Source of the DNA: Lineus longissimus
Lineage: Eukaryota; Nemertea; Pilidiophora; Heteronemertea; Lineidae
Direction of reading: 5' to 3'
NCBI RefSeq assembly: GCF_910592395.1
Contig: NC_088324.1
Location: forward strand, 310,001-374,000
DNA length: 64,000 nucleotides
In this document: one piece after another, positions 48,001-59,931 of the stretch
Numbering within the stretch: the stretch's first letter is position 1
How the letters are laid out: every line of letters starts with the position of its first letter
Translations under genes and position numbers: made by a program
The notes under the pieces: model-generated
The model's input: the letters and a program-made list of their open reading frames with translations, nothing else
Database searches by the model: none
Told to the model about the DNA's origin: nothing

Positions 48001-48900
48001 TGGAGTATTCCCGCCATTGTCTTTACATTCTATATTCGCCCCCGCTTTAATCAATAGATCCACCACCTCTTGGTGTCCTTTAATCGAGGCGAAGATGATT
48101 GGAGTATTCCCACCATTGTCTTTCCATTCTATATTCGCCCCCGCTTTAATCAATAGATCCACCACCTCTTGGTGTCCATTAGTCGAGGCGATGATGATTG
48201 GAGTATTCCCCCCATTGTCTATACATTCTATATTCGCCCCCGCTTTAATCAATAGATCCACCACCTCTTTGTGTCCTTCAATCGAAACACAACCAAACGG
48301 AGTTCTTCCCTCATTGTTGGTATGTTCTATATTCGCCCCCGCTTTAATCAATAGATCCACCACCTCTTGGTGTCCTTCAATCGAGGCGAAGATGATTGGA
48401 GTATTCCCACCATTGTCTTTCCATTCTATATTCGCCCCCGCTTTAATCAATAGATCCACCACCTCTTGGTGTCCTTTAATCGAGGAGATGATGATTGGAG
48501 TATTCCCGCCAATGCCTTTACATTCTATATTCGCCCCCGCTTTAATCAACATATCCACCACCTCTTGGTGTCCATTAATCGAGGCGATGATGATTGGAGT
48601 ATCTCCGTCATTGTCTATACATTCTATATTCGCCCCCGCTTTAATCAATAGATCCACCACCTCTTGGTGTCCATTAGTCGAGGCGATGATGATTGGAGTA
48701 TCCCCGTCATTGTCTTTACATTCTATATTCGCCCCCGCTTTAATCAATAGATCCACCACCTCTTGGTGTCCTTTAATCGAGGCGATGATGATTGGAGTAT
48801 TCCTGCGATTGTCTTTACATTCTATATCCGCCCCCGCTTTAATCAATAGATCCACCACCTCTTTGTTTCCTATAGCCGAGGCGAAGATTAGGATATCCAT
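45020..48900 (-). pseudogene. ankyrin / cGAS-like nucleotidyltransferase fusion, frame-broken copy B
   Basis: Starts at ATG 48900 (MDILIFASAIGNKEVVDLL). About 14 ankyrin units run in one frame to near 47510; the remainder (817 codons to 45020) is open in another frame. Compared with copy A at the GRTPFGCVS unit, one base is missing near 47509 (CGGGTTC versus CGGAGTTC on the + strand). About 18 near-identical units remain, against about 22 in A. Downstream of the shift every domain is intact: GSSAEGTK...PDEMDF, the duplicated strand (SEHIVTTL then ISVDIVPIF) and the Mab-21 C-lobe. It may be a young pseudogene, an allele, or an assembly error in repeat DNA. A shorter protein starting at an internal Met cannot be excluded. 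Confidence 0.85.
47150..48900 (-). repeat. 99-bp coding minisatellite (ankyrin array, copy B)
   Basis: About 18 units of the same 99-bp repeat as copy A, in a different order of variants. It has local features absent from copy A, such as the IEWKDNG finger (Cys to Trp) in three units. Confidence 0.9.
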
Positions 48901-51580
48901 GTAATTTTTGTACTTTATATGTACTCCAGTTCACAGAATGACAGGAGGAATCTGATTAGCAAAAAATAACCGAATGCTGCTGCATCGAACGGAGCAAGTT
49001 GGAGCCGTGTGGCTGGCATCGTGGACTGTTCTTGGGAGCTGGAAATCAAACATTTCCATAATACAGTGCGTATCAAAAAAAGGTAATCCAAATTCATGGA
49101 GTAAATATGCCAATACTATTTAGTTTAACAATATGGTTTACATGTGGTTTACTAATGAAGAGGAGATCCTCAGCTTTCCAATAATACCATTCCTCCAAAA
49201 ATGTCCAAGTTTGGAGAATTGAAATAAACGATTACAAACTGATCTCACACTAGGTCACTTTTTCCTTTGGGGATACATGAAAAAAAAAAGGTGTTTGCGA
49301 CTCCTCCCCGTGATCTTAATGACTTGGAGGGCCGAATTCAACACGAAGTGGATGTTTTACGCAGGAATCGCGCAGTGATCAGACAAGCAGTTCAGGGCAT
49401 GCTCTATCGCTGTGAACTTTATGTTGCAAGAGGCGGAGGGCATGTTGAAAGTGTGGGTGCATAAAATACAAGATTAGAAGATCTCTGAATAAAGCCAAAT
49501 AATTCCTGAGAAAATCGTGTTCGTTTTAATCTTTTTAAGTTGGTAAACGTACAATTTGAACGTATTCATTCAACTTGCACTGATTACACAAACTTGGAAA
49601 TTTTCGATTTGAACTCTTCATTTTCAATTACAATTTACTCGGTCATGCGAGACCGTAATTATGCAAGAATGGTATCAATGGAAATCTGAGGATATCCTCT
49701 TCAATAGTAGACCACATGTAGCTTCTGAAACTAAATAGCCTTGGAATATTAACCCCTTGACTTTGGATTACCTTTTGTTGATACGCACTGTATAATGCAG
49801 TGCATTCTCGGAGTTGAAGCATAGAATTGCGATGATATAATATGTTGCCATCTGCTTAAGACAGTACAATCAACAAGTCCAATTAATTTAATATAATCGT
49901 GCAAAAAACGTAGAGTTAAAAGAATCTCTCGTCCGCGAGAAAAAATAGTAACAGCTCCACAAACGAGAGATTTAGATTGGTGAAAGCCGCGATTTAAAGC
50001 ACATGCGACGGTTATCACTTGTTTGGGCCAGTGCTTTACCAGGCGATTACAAGTTTGCCTGCAATGAAACACGAGATCTTAATGTCGCACAGATCAAGAT
50101 AAAAAATTGAGACCGCTGCCTCGAAAATGAGGCCCAGTGTAAAATCATTTGTCTTAATGAACTATTTCACGCAGAAGCAGTGAGATAAGTCTAACCTTGG
50201 AAGAGTCAAGGCTAATCAAATTACAAAAGCCCCCTATATTCAAAACTGAGTATTACCTCACCAATAGCTTGTTTTAAAAGTTTTCGTCTCTAATCAATGC
50301 TTGGTATTACATAATACATATAAATCAACACTGCGTTACAGTCGAATGTGTTAGAATCAGTTATATCATACTGTTTTAGTGTCAACCAATCGAATGAAGT
50401 CTCTTAGGAATGATGGCTTTTACAATGAAAAAATTAATAAACTCTATCGAAGCCACTTCATATCATGCAGTCACGTGACGGGCGTACCTGACGCCTCAAT
50501 GCCAATGCTTTCGCTTTCATATACCAGGTACGTAGGAGCTGGGCCTGGGAGCGCAGGTCGGAAAGAAAAACGGTCCGGAACTCCGAAGTAAAATTCGCGC
50601 AACAAGAGTGCGTTTTTAGACTGAGGAGGCACACAGAAATGCTCAGGTTGTTGCAGTCGCTCACTACTTTGGCAATTATTACTTTTTTTTCCAGTCTACT
50701 TCAGCAACCGCGGCCTCATCGTTCGTATCTCACATGCTTATATGCATGCCTTGGTGGACGGTAATCAGAAGTGCCGATGCCATTTTATGACTGAGAGCGC
50801 GCGATATGAAACGAAACATTGCTAAATTGTTCAAGCTATCTTTATGCTTCTTGTGCTATACAGTGCCAACCATGATAATCACCAATGAATGAGATGTACG
50901 TACCACGGTCTAATTAAAGCTGGTACGCACCCGCTGAAAATCACGGGAATTAGTTGTTAATTAGGTCGATCACTTGCTCACGAACACAATGGCCTTCAAA
51001 GGCGTTGAAATAAACATTAGCTTGTTTACAGGTATGTCCTTGCAAACCAACCCAACCTCTTCTATCCCAATACCGACTCGTGACCAGAATCCCGGCGAAT
51101 ACATGGTCTAGGCCTGCTATGTATCGCTATGCACTATAGAACGGAACAAGCTCGCGGAGATTTGAAATTGGTTTGTTGGAAGGGGCGATATGCGTTTTAG
51201 AAAGCGAACTTCAACTTGCCAAGCTACGATATAGTTTGTCAATGCCTATATTGTCCCTTTTTTGTTTAAATTCAGTACATGTTTATTGACTTTAGGACAA
51301 CCAATTGGATATGACTTAGTAGAAATGTATTCCTCCAAAGTTTCGGCCACGAATGTAATTGTTTGATTGGGAATAACATGTAAGGTTCTCTAAGGGGTCA
51401 GGAAAAGTAAAGAGAAGAATATTACCTTCAGATCCTATTTGAATCCTCGTGCTCGGGGTAATCAGTATCGTTCCAGTGACAGCAGCTATATGAGGAGGAA
51501 GTACAGTCTTGAGTTCTTGGATTCCACCTGGAACTTTAAATAAGAAACACAATAACCACACAAATATGTGGTATTCAAGG
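48901..51580. other. non-coding right part of duplicon B up to the LINE
   Basis: Counterpart of 34086-38145 without the 1.39-kb segment. Contains the transposase relic at 49267-49464. No other gene recognised. Confidence 0.4.
49267..49464 (+). mobile_element. C-terminal fragment of a Tc1/mariner-like transposase, duplicon B
   Basis: Two-residue variant of the relic at 34452-34649 (KVF for KEF, LEG for LQG). Present before the duplication. Confidence 0.5.
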
Positions 51581-52875
51581 TGTTTGGTTGGGAGAAGACA
51601 AGCCTAGGCTCCATTTACTGCTCTTTGCAGATGATATTGTACTAATGGCTGATGATAAGAATAGTCTACAAGCTTTACTAAAGATCCTTGAGAGACATAA
51701 TAAAAAGTGGGGTTTGAAGGTAAATAGAAGTAAAACAAAGATTATGGTCTTTAGGAAGGGGGGTAGGTAAGCAGCTGACAAACGATGGTTTTATGAGGGG
51801 CGTGAGTTAGAGGTTGTCAACGAATATGTCTATCTAGGTGCTAAGTTTACATCAGGCTTGTCGGAAAATAGTATGGTGAGCCAAAGAGCAGAAAAGGGCA
51901 AGAGAGCTATGACCATTCTTTTCAGTACTTTGTATAGATTTGGTACATTATCAAACAATGTGTTCTTTTGTATGGTAGTGAACTGTGGGGGCATAAAGAG
52001 TTTGAGTGTATTGAGAGGGTCCAGTACAGTTGTAAGCGCTATTTGAAGGTACCGCTACATGCCCATAACCTAGCAGTGATGGGTGACTGCGGCAGGCGAA
52101 AGCTGGTCAGTGATTCTCAAGTTCGCTGTCTTATGTACTGGTTAAAATTGTTAGAAATGCCAAGGTCGAGATACTCTAAAATGAAGTATAAACGATTGGT
52201 CTGTGATTTTCACATTGGTAAAGCCAACTGGGCTTCTGCAGTATGTAATATGTTATCTGTTTTAGGTTTTCAGTTTGCTTGGTTAAATCAGGGGGTAGGG
52301 AATGCGGGTAATTTTGTTTCTCTTTTTAAGCAAAGGGTAAGGGATTGTGCTCTGCAGACGTGGAACAGTGAGCTTGAGCAGTCAGCCTCACTGATCCACT
52401 ACAAATTGTAAAAATCAATTTTTGAACCAGAAAGGTTCTTAAATGTGCTATTTCTTAGTAAGTTTAGGCATGCCTTTTCTAGTTTTCGTTGCGGGGCTTT
52501 CTTTGATAGATATGGTGGTGAAGTCTTTGATTGTATATTCTGTGACCTGAATGAAAGAGACGATGATTTCCATTTTTTAAATATATGTACTTTTCACGCT
52601 GAATTGAGAAACGAATTATTACCATTTTTAGAACTGAATTTAGCATCCTTTATAAACGAAATGAATTCCAAATCCACTTTGACCATTAGAAATGTTTCAA
52701 ACTTTCTATTCAAAGCTAAGGAAAAAAGAGAGAAGTTTATATTACCACATGTACTATAGTCAGTGTATGTCCGCTATGTTTGTATTTTGATTGTTTAATA
52801 TATGTAATTTTTGTACGGGCCGGAGGCCTTATATGAAATAAAGTACGTATATATATTATATACATATGTATATCA
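51581..52875 (+). mobile_element. degenerate non-LTR retrotransposon inserted in duplicon B
   Basis: Encodes the end of a reverse transcriptase domain (LLLFADDIVLMADD, with the FADD catalytic box, then GLKVNRSKTKIMVF and EYVYLGAKFTSG) and a C-terminal region with CIFCDLNERDDDFHFLNIC. The frame has a TAA after the KGGR block, a frameshift near 51965 (YGSELWG continues in another frame) and a TAA at 52409-52411. AATAAA and an AT-rich tail end it. Duplicon A is uninterrupted here, and ATTCAAGG-like sequence lies at both ends. The insertion therefore came after the duplication. Confidence 0.85.
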
Positions 52876-53107
52876 TATTCCAAAGTTGGTCTTTAATTCT
52901 GCTGGATCGTCCGCAGAGATCTTATTGGCATACTCAGTATCAATATCAAAATGCATCATCAAAATGCTAATGAGGCTGAAACTCCGCCTCACACGAACTG
53001 TCTCCGAAATCTGGTGACTACTCTTAACAACTAAAGCTACGTACGTCCACCGGAACTTTTGTTCCGTAGCCGGTAACTTTATTTGCCAAACTAGTTCCAT
53101 AAAGATA

Positions 53108-53860
53108 TTGTAAAACCGGGTCGAGCGTTAAGGCTTCACCAAACTATGAGACAGGGACAATGTCACATCCAAGTCTGGCAAACCAGAGCTGTCTCAGAGG
53201 GGCTTGGCTAATAGTTCAGGGTCTTGGGCAGGGGGCAAAATGACAATGGTACGTCCCGTTGACATAAGGATACCGAGTACAGGGCTGACAATATGAATCA
53301 GGATGAAACAACTACTCTAAGCTATCACAAAAGGCTAAAATACTTCTCATATAAATCATAAGCTTTATTCCCACCTCATAACAGTGGCAATAAATGTGGT
53401 AAAATGGTTTACAGACATGGGATGATAGTCATATTTACAGAGATTGAATTTATACCAAATGATTGATGGCAGGATACAAGCTCATATCTATGTCCTCACC
53501 ACCCATCAAACGAGTCAAAAAATCGAGAAGTTCCTGGAGGAAAGCAACCAACTCTTCTAGTAAGTTCTATAAAGGTGCCAATCACCGCCATGTCATCAGG
53601 ATAAATGTGCCCACTTGGTGCTTCATACAGAGGCATTTTGGTTTTGAGTAACTTTGTCTTTGTACTGATTATAACCTTGTTGGGTACACCTCAACCAACC
53701 TTTCAAAATAATTATAAAATTGCTCTTACCTAAATTTGCTGTGCGTAGTAGATGTTCAGTTTCAAAGCTGTAGTGATAACCCTGACCCTTATCAAAAAGG
53801 ATGGGAATGTCTCTCAGTCTAACTTTATACACTTGGAGTCAACAGGCAATTGCTCAGCTC
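53108..53860. other. intergenic DNA right of duplicon B
   Basis: Short open frames only; nothing recognised. Confidence 0.4.
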
Positions 53861-54216
53861 AGCATACATAAAAGTTTGCTGTATCAAAACAGCGAAATGA
53901 CAAAATGGCGAAATGACGAAACGAAATGATCAATGAGTTGTGCCTGTATCCACAAAGTAGAATACATCGAGTCAACCTCGATACATAGTGTGTATGACTC
54001 CTGGGGACGAGGTTAGAATACTGTGACTCATGGACTGGTAAAGATTCGCTGAATCTGCGCAGGGAACCGGGACCACTCATGCACTGCCATCACAATGGTG
54101 CGGTTAATATTTTATAGGAAGTGACTACTTGGCAAGCCCGACTTACCAAACAGCGACTTTTTCTTGTCCTGAATGGAGAGCCGAACTCATTAATATTAAA
54201 GTAAAGTCTCCAGCTC

Positions 54217-54351
54217 GCCAAACAGGGAAGATTTTTTACCTGTTTGGCAAGCCCGGCTGGCCGAACAGGGTGGCTTTTAGTGCTGTTTGGCAAGCGGCTC
54301 TCCAAACAGGACAAAAAAAGATGCCTGTTCGGCGAGCGGCTTGCCAAATAG
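54217..54351. repeat. cluster of CTGTTTGGC/GCCAAACAG hairpins
   Basis: At least four consecutive inverted pairs: 54217-54226 with 54239-54248 (perfect, 10 bp), then imperfect palindromes at 54239-54269, 54283-54309 and 54323-54351, all built from CTGTT(T/C)GGC and its inverse. Adjacent hairpins share arms, so alternative folds are possible. Confidence 0.7.
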
Positions 54352-55175
54352 ACCCGGCCTATTTTATAATTTTGTTTTCCTTCGATTTCCGAGGCCAGGA
54401 GCAATCGCCTGAGCCTGTTAGTGTTAAACTCAGATGGCCTATGCCTATCAGCCTACTATAGGCCCTCATGAATGAATTTTTAGGATTCCGCATTCCCATT
54501 GTGATTTTTTTTCCTTCAGGTAAAATTATGTTGCATTGTTAAATAGAGTTGTATTATTGTAATTTTTGCCTCACTTGCTATTAAGCCTATGTGGCCATAG
54601 TCATTTCAAAGATTATATCTTAATAAAGTTCAAGTTTAGTTTTGTATCTTTGGCTTATTTCTATCTATCCACCCAATTTATTACACCCATTAGAAAGGGG
54701 ATGGAACCACAGCCAAGGCTATTGGTTGCTTAGTTTTATATTCTCGGTCAGCTATCGGTACTGGGCCAACACCAAGCTCCATTCATGCCCCAGGAGTCCT
54801 GTCAGGGCCGTGAGAGAGAGAAGTTCAGGCGAAGCATAGGGACCTACATGCAGGAATATGGGAAATATCCCCAGAGGATTGTAATACTTGGCTATATTTT
54901 AAAATGACCCATATTCATTTCGGTTCTCGAAGCCGAACCCTAGTGGCGGTTTGGGAACCAAAATGATGTCTGCCTATTAGGCAGCCAGTCGGAGCATGTG
55001 GAGCCGGTGGAGTAAACCGAAAATGTTGTACAGTTTGGTACCAGCAGCACCAACCAACCCCCTTCCCAACGCAGAGTGCCGTTTTCAAAATGTTCTACCG
55101 GTATATCTCTTGAGAATAAAAAAGGAAAATAAAAGATAAAAGCAAAGAATGAAAATTAAAAGAAGAAACCCCTTG

Positions 55176-55252
55176 GCTGGGCAGGAGTTGAACCTGGAAC
55201 ACTGCGCGTGACTGCGCATCGCTCTACCGTTTGCGCTATTGTGACACTTGAA
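55176..55252 (-). repeat. tRNA-derived (SINE-like) sequence
   Basis: The minus strand reads TAGCGCAAACGGTAGAGCGA (A-box-like), then CAGGTTCAACTCCTG (T-arm stem and B box), then a T-rich run. The acceptor stem does not pair, so it is not a working tRNA gene. Confidence 0.45.
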
Positions 55253-55290
55253 ATTGACACTTTCAGTGGGTGGCCACTTCCTTGACGTCA

Positions 55291-56348
55291 TATTCCCTGT
55301 ATGGATTCAGCGAATCTCTACAGCACATTCCAGGTACAACTAATCGCTCATTTCGTTTCGTCATACTGTTTTGATACAGCCATAAAAGTTAGTGCATGGG
55401 AATAGCACATGTATGTGAAGGAGCTCCTGTGGCTCATTTTGCCGAGGTTTGCATTTTACTGAGAGACTGTGGGGTGTCTGCTCATGCAAGAGGGATGAAC
55501 TACCTCAAATGCTAAGTCGTGCTAGCATTCTGCTCGATTTCAGACTGAAAAGCCCTTCTATAAAGAATCTACGGGGACCACGCGCATGGGCTGCAGTTCC
55601 CCCTCGTCGTTGGAAACAAAACAAAGTTTCCAAACATGAACCACAGTGATATGATATCTATGACGTCTTAGAGAGAACGAAAATAAAGTGTTGAAACTTG
55701 ACGCAATGTTCCAGGAACCGCCGATAGGCGGCAGCACACGACGAAAGCTTTTGACGGAACACTTTTGTAATACTTTGATACAGATTTGCCTGGTCATTAT
55801 TTGGGACCTCCAGTCATCTATGATACGGTCACCCTCTTTAGGTTCTACCGCATGGAATGCCTTGGAAATATTATAAAATGGTAGGAAATGATGAAAAGCA
55901 TTAATCCGAGAAAAAAGGATTTAATCGAAATGTCTGAAGACCCATGACGTCACGAAAAAAGTGAAGTTATATATTATAGGATATCTTCCACATTCGCCTA
56001 ATTCACTTTCGCCTAATCCACATTCGCCTAAACCATTTCGCCTAAACCTTTTTCACCTAATCCACATTCGCCTAATTCCATTTTCGTCTCATTCCTTTTT
56101 CGCCTAATCAACATTCGCCTAATTCCATTTTCGCCTAATTCCTTATCATGAGTAAGAGTATTCCATAACCCAAGCTAAGATCATTGACCATAAGAGATGG
56201 CATTTTGGAATGACCCATTTTATGTGCCACAGGGGGGTTAGGTATATGCCAAAATTAGGCGAAAAAGGATTAGGCGAGAAAGTAATTACGCGAAAGGGAA
56301 ATTAGGCGAATGTGGATTAGGCTAAAGTGGAATAGGCGAATGTGGAAG
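55291..56348. repeat. 1-kb dispersed block, copy 1 (includes a foldback element)
   Basis: Matches 58984-59909 in the same orientation, starting TATTCCCTGTATGGATTCAG. Small open frames occur in both copies and both strands but lack any family signature. Copy 1 is longer because copy 2 lost about 120 bp inside the foldback part. Confidence 0.85.
55985..56348. mobile_element. foldback element built of TTCGCCTAA units, copy 1
   Basis: The left arm is a tandem series of roughly 14-bp units (CACATTCGCCTAATC type, 55985-56145). The right arm (about 56256-56348) is the same series inverted (TTAGGCGAATGTGG). The terminal CTTCCACATTCGCC and GGCGAATGTGGAAG match perfectly. Modular arms of short tandem units are a hallmark of foldback-type elements. 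Confidence 0.75.
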
Positions 56349-57655
56349 TTTTTAGGCGAATGTGGCATAAACCTATCACAGCACGAGCACGATTTGATGA
56401 CGTTGTTTTGTTTGACGTCACGATAAAAGTGAAGTTATATATAGCACGAGCAGGATTTGATGATGTTGTTTTGTTAGACTGATATACCTGTCTCTGAAGT
56501 TCGGAGGACCTTAGCCTGTATAACAGGCTATTGTTTTGTGCCCTGGCACAGTTTGATGATGACGTATGTGCTGCCTGCACATGTATGACATGCTGGTTCT
56601 GCCAGGCCTAACTTTCGCTTTATTTGTAAGTCAAGACTACTCATGAAGTGTATATAGGCCTATATGAAATGGCAATAATAAGGAATACCCCCCCCCCCCC
56701 CGTGTTTATGGCGTCGTCTTCATGATTTCAGGCCTATGATTAGCTTTTATAGCCACCTCCTCTCCCGCCTGCGGATGCGTTGTGTACCCTACTGCCACTG
56801 TGCAGTGCATTGTGTGCATGCAGCTTTTTGCAGCGAGTGTGTAACTAGGCCATACCTTAGCTACATCACATGCATGATCAGGCTATGCAAGTGTGCAGGT
56901 ACAGTCTGTCATCTGGACACGACCATTGCCTCGTGGTACACATATCACATCTTTCTTGTGGCCAGCAGCGTGACTGTCAGCATGGTCAGTCCTACTATTT
57001 CATCTAGGCCTAGGGTAGTACCGTAGGCCAATGCAGGCTTGAAATTCCACTTCCACTCCCATCTGCAGCCGGTGGGCTGTGTCTGGTGTCCTCCAACTGT
57101 GGCAGCCATTTCCGTGATGGATGTGCTTTGTACTAGTCTACAGATTCCCAGGAAATGGTGACAATCAAGCAAACATCAACACAAGGAAACACTTTGAACA
57201 CCAGCAGTGGCATACCATGAACGCACGAGACCACCTTACCAACACTCGAACCATCTACACTAACTGCAGGATTGTTTTCAACCGCATGCGTCAGAGGTAC
57301 CGAAGCCTCATATGGGAGAACCTAGGACACAGTCAGCCGTAATCATACCCAGTTTATGTCAGTACAAACAATATCCCATCATTTATTTCTGGCTTCTTCA
57401 TCACTAGGTAAGAGGATGCATTCCCTTTTTGGGTAATGCTTCCTCTCACCACCAAACATCTCCATTTCCAACAATCATTTCTCTTACAGCAACATCATAA
57501 AGTATTTCATTGTTACAATGACCCATATCTTCCATCTGCAGCGGTACATTGTAATCTCATGTATCTAAATGCATGACATACAATTCTTGCAACAATACAC
57601 ACAGTACATGAGGTCATTATCTTTCCATTATTGTCAGTGGCATGGAGGTGGGGTT
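56349..57655. other. intergenic DNA, one possible coding segment
   Basis: CACGAGCA(C/G)GATTTGATGA recurs near 56382 and 56443. A plus-strand open frame near 57138-57342, after an acceptor-like CTAGTCTACAG, encodes about 65 residues ending SLIWENLGHSQP. Its composition is protein-like but I recognise no family and no partner exon. Confidence 0.3.
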
Positions 57656-57659
57656 CTGG

Positions 57660-58405
57660 CATTCAAATTCAATCAATCAATCAATCAATCAATACGGAGT
57701 CTTGTATAGCGCCAGATCCACCATGGAAATGGTGCTCAAGGCGCTGTTAAAAAGTTCACAAATGTCTACAAAAACAGGTGTCCCTTTAGTCTCTTTTTGA
57801 AAATGTCCACAGACTCTGATTCCCTGATGTTCCTTGGAAGTTCATTCCAGAGTCTGGGTGCACTGACACTAAAGGCCTTGTCACAACCACAACGTTTGGA
57901 TACAGGCACGGCCAACAGCAATTGTTCAGCTGAACGAAGTGACCGCCCTGGCTTGTACACAGTCAGAAGATCTCTGATGTAGCTGGGAGCCTGGCCATTA
58001 TTAAAGGCCCTGAAATTCAGCAGCAGAACCTTGAAAACCAGACGGGACGGCACATGCAGCCAATGTAAGTCACGGAGAACCGGAGTGATGTGTTTACGTC
58101 TCCGTGTCCATGTCACAATCCGTGCAGCAGTGTTCTGAATTAACTAGAGCTTTCTCATCTGTGCCTGTGGTAATCCCTGAAGCAATGAATTTGCGTAGTC
58201 CAAGCGGGCGGTAACAAATGAGTGCACACGCTTTTCGGCAGATTTCTTATCAAGAAATTGCCGAATCCGTCCAATGTTTCTGATGTGATAGTTGGCCGAT
58301 TTACAGACATTCTTAACATGTGAAGCCATTTACACAGTGGAATCTAGCACAGCACTAATATTCCGTACATGAGATTCCTTATCACACTTACTATCATTTC
58401 TCAAC
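57660..58405 (-). mobile_element. 5'-truncated CR1/L2-like LINE fragment
   Basis: The minus-strand frame encodes the end of the reverse transcriptase: SHVRNISAVLDSTV, MASHVKNVCKSANYHIRNI, RLDYANSLLQGLP, NTAARIVTWTRRRKHITPVL, LHWLHVPSRLVFKVLLL, then FSVSAPRLWNELP, a block well known from CR1/L2-type LINEs. Stops interrupt at about 58331 (TAA) and 58142-58144 (TAG). The 3' end reads GCGCTATACAAGACTCCG followed by (ATTG)n, the usual tail of this group. Confidence 0.88.
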
Positions 58406-58983
58406 TGACTACATGCTCATCTGAAAGGCAAGTCATGAAATGGATGCCAGCAAACAATTCTTTTCAACATCTACAGTTCAATTATAAACCAATAACTTTT
58501 CCTTTGGCTTCAGAATAACAGGTCTCATTACTGAAGGCACACGGTTAAGCACATCATACATACATTACATTATCTATACAGATATCTTATCACCCCTGTA
58601 ACTCCCCTTCTAGTGGCAACACATCGCATCAAACCCTGGTTCCGAAAACTCTGGGTCGGCTCGACTCTGGAATGGTGAAATCTGAGCGACTCCAACAGGC
58701 AGACAGTGCATTGAAAAATTCCAAAAAACTATTCAAAACCGAGCTACTTACTCTCAAGTTAGGCCTACTCCTCATGTATCCATTGTTCTCCAAATCTGAT
58801 CACAAATAGTCCATGAGTCAATAAAAACGCACAAAAATTCCAACCACCCTACGAGCACCACTGGTGAGTGGTGGTGTGACAAAATGGCGAAAAGCTTTTT
58901 CATCCTGTAAGATCCGACGAGAACACAGCCCACCGATTCCTGGTAACCCATATACCTGGTATTATATGCCAAATACATGTGGC
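58406..58983. other. intergenic DNA, no gene seen
   Basis: A plus-strand stretch near 58655-58740 reads SARLWNGE and may be a decayed LINE C-terminus. Nothing else is recognised. Confidence 0.35.
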
Positions 58984-59909
58984 TATTCCCTGTATGGATT
59001 CAGCGAATCTCTACAGCACATTCCAGGTACAACTAATCGCTCATTTCGTTTCGTCATACTGTTTTGATACAGCCATAAAAGTTAGTGCATGGGAATAGCA
59101 CATGTATGTGAAAGAGCTCCTGTGGCTCATTTTGCCGAGGTTTGCATTTTGCTGAGAGACTGTGGGGTGTCTGCTCAGGCAAGAGGGATGAACTACCTCA
59201 AATGCTAAGTCGTGCTAGCATTCTGCTCGATCTCAGACTGAAAAGCCCTTTTATAAAGAATCTACGGGGACCACGCGCATGGGTTGCAGTTCCCCCTCGT
59301 CGTTGGAAGCAAAACAAAGTTTCCAAACATGAACCACAGTGATATGATATCTATGACGTCTTGGAGAGAACGATAATAAAGTCTTGAAACTTGACGCAAT
59401 GTTCCAGGAACCGCCGATAGGCGGCAGCACATGACGAAAGCTTTTGACGGAACACTTTTGTAATACTTTGACACAGATTTGCCTGGTCATTATTTGGGAC
59501 CTCCAGTTATCTATGATACGGTCACCCTCTTTAGGTTCTACCGCATGGAATGCCTTGGAAATATTATAAAATGGTAGGAAATGATGACAAGCATGACTCC
59601 GAGAAAAAAGGATTTAATCGAAATGTCTGAAGACCCATGACGTCACGAAAAAAGTGAAGTTATAGGATATCTTCCACATTCGCCTAATTCACTTTCGCCT
59701 AATCCACATTCGCCTGAACCTTTTCGCCTAAACCTTTTTCACCTAATCCGCATTCGCCTAATTCCATTTTGGAATGACCCATTTTATGTGCCACAGGGGG
59801 GTTAGGTATATGCCAAAATTAGGCGAAAAAGGATTAGGCGAGAAAGTAATTACGCGAAAGGGGAATTAGGCGAATGTGGATTAGGCTAAAGTGGAATAGG
59901 CGAATGTGA
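58984..59909. repeat. 1-kb dispersed block, copy 2, directly upstream of MANBA
   Basis: Same block as 55291-56348. It ends with the second foldback copy at 59909, 22 bp before the MANBA ATG, so it should contain the MANBA promoter or 5' UTR. Confidence 0.85.
59671..59909. mobile_element. foldback element built of TTCGCCTAA units, copy 2
   Basis: Same ends as copy 1, with a shorter interior. The right arm abuts the 5' end of MANBA. Confidence 0.75.
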
Positions 59910-59931
59910 CATCATGTGACATTTGAAGAAA

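Larger units (their letters stand above)
39590..53107. repeat. segmental duplication, copy B
   Basis: Direct-orientation copy of 25012-38428. It carries the frame-broken ankyrin-cGAS-like gene, a 692-bp insert (40185-40876), a LINE insertion (51581-52875), and lacks the 1.39-kb segment of copy A. Confidence 0.95.
53870..55385. mobile_element. possible composite foldback element
   Basis: CTGTATCAAAACAG followed by GACGAAACGAAATGA near 53878-53930 is inverted near 55345-55383. The left side continues as GATTCGCTGAATC at 54045, inverted at 55305. The region between holds a palindrome cluster and a tRNA-like sequence. Boundaries are uncertain, because the right arm is also part of a block repeated at 58984. 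Confidence 0.4.

Noticed and set aside
51420-51540. Exon-like minus-strand segment (PPHIAAVTGTILITPS) between acceptor- and donor-like sites
   Set aside because: Copy A has a 5-bp indel that breaks the frame and I recognise no family.
55449-55797. Small frames repeated at 59142-59490
   Set aside because: They are conserved only because the 1-kb block is duplicated; both strands are open and no motif is seen.
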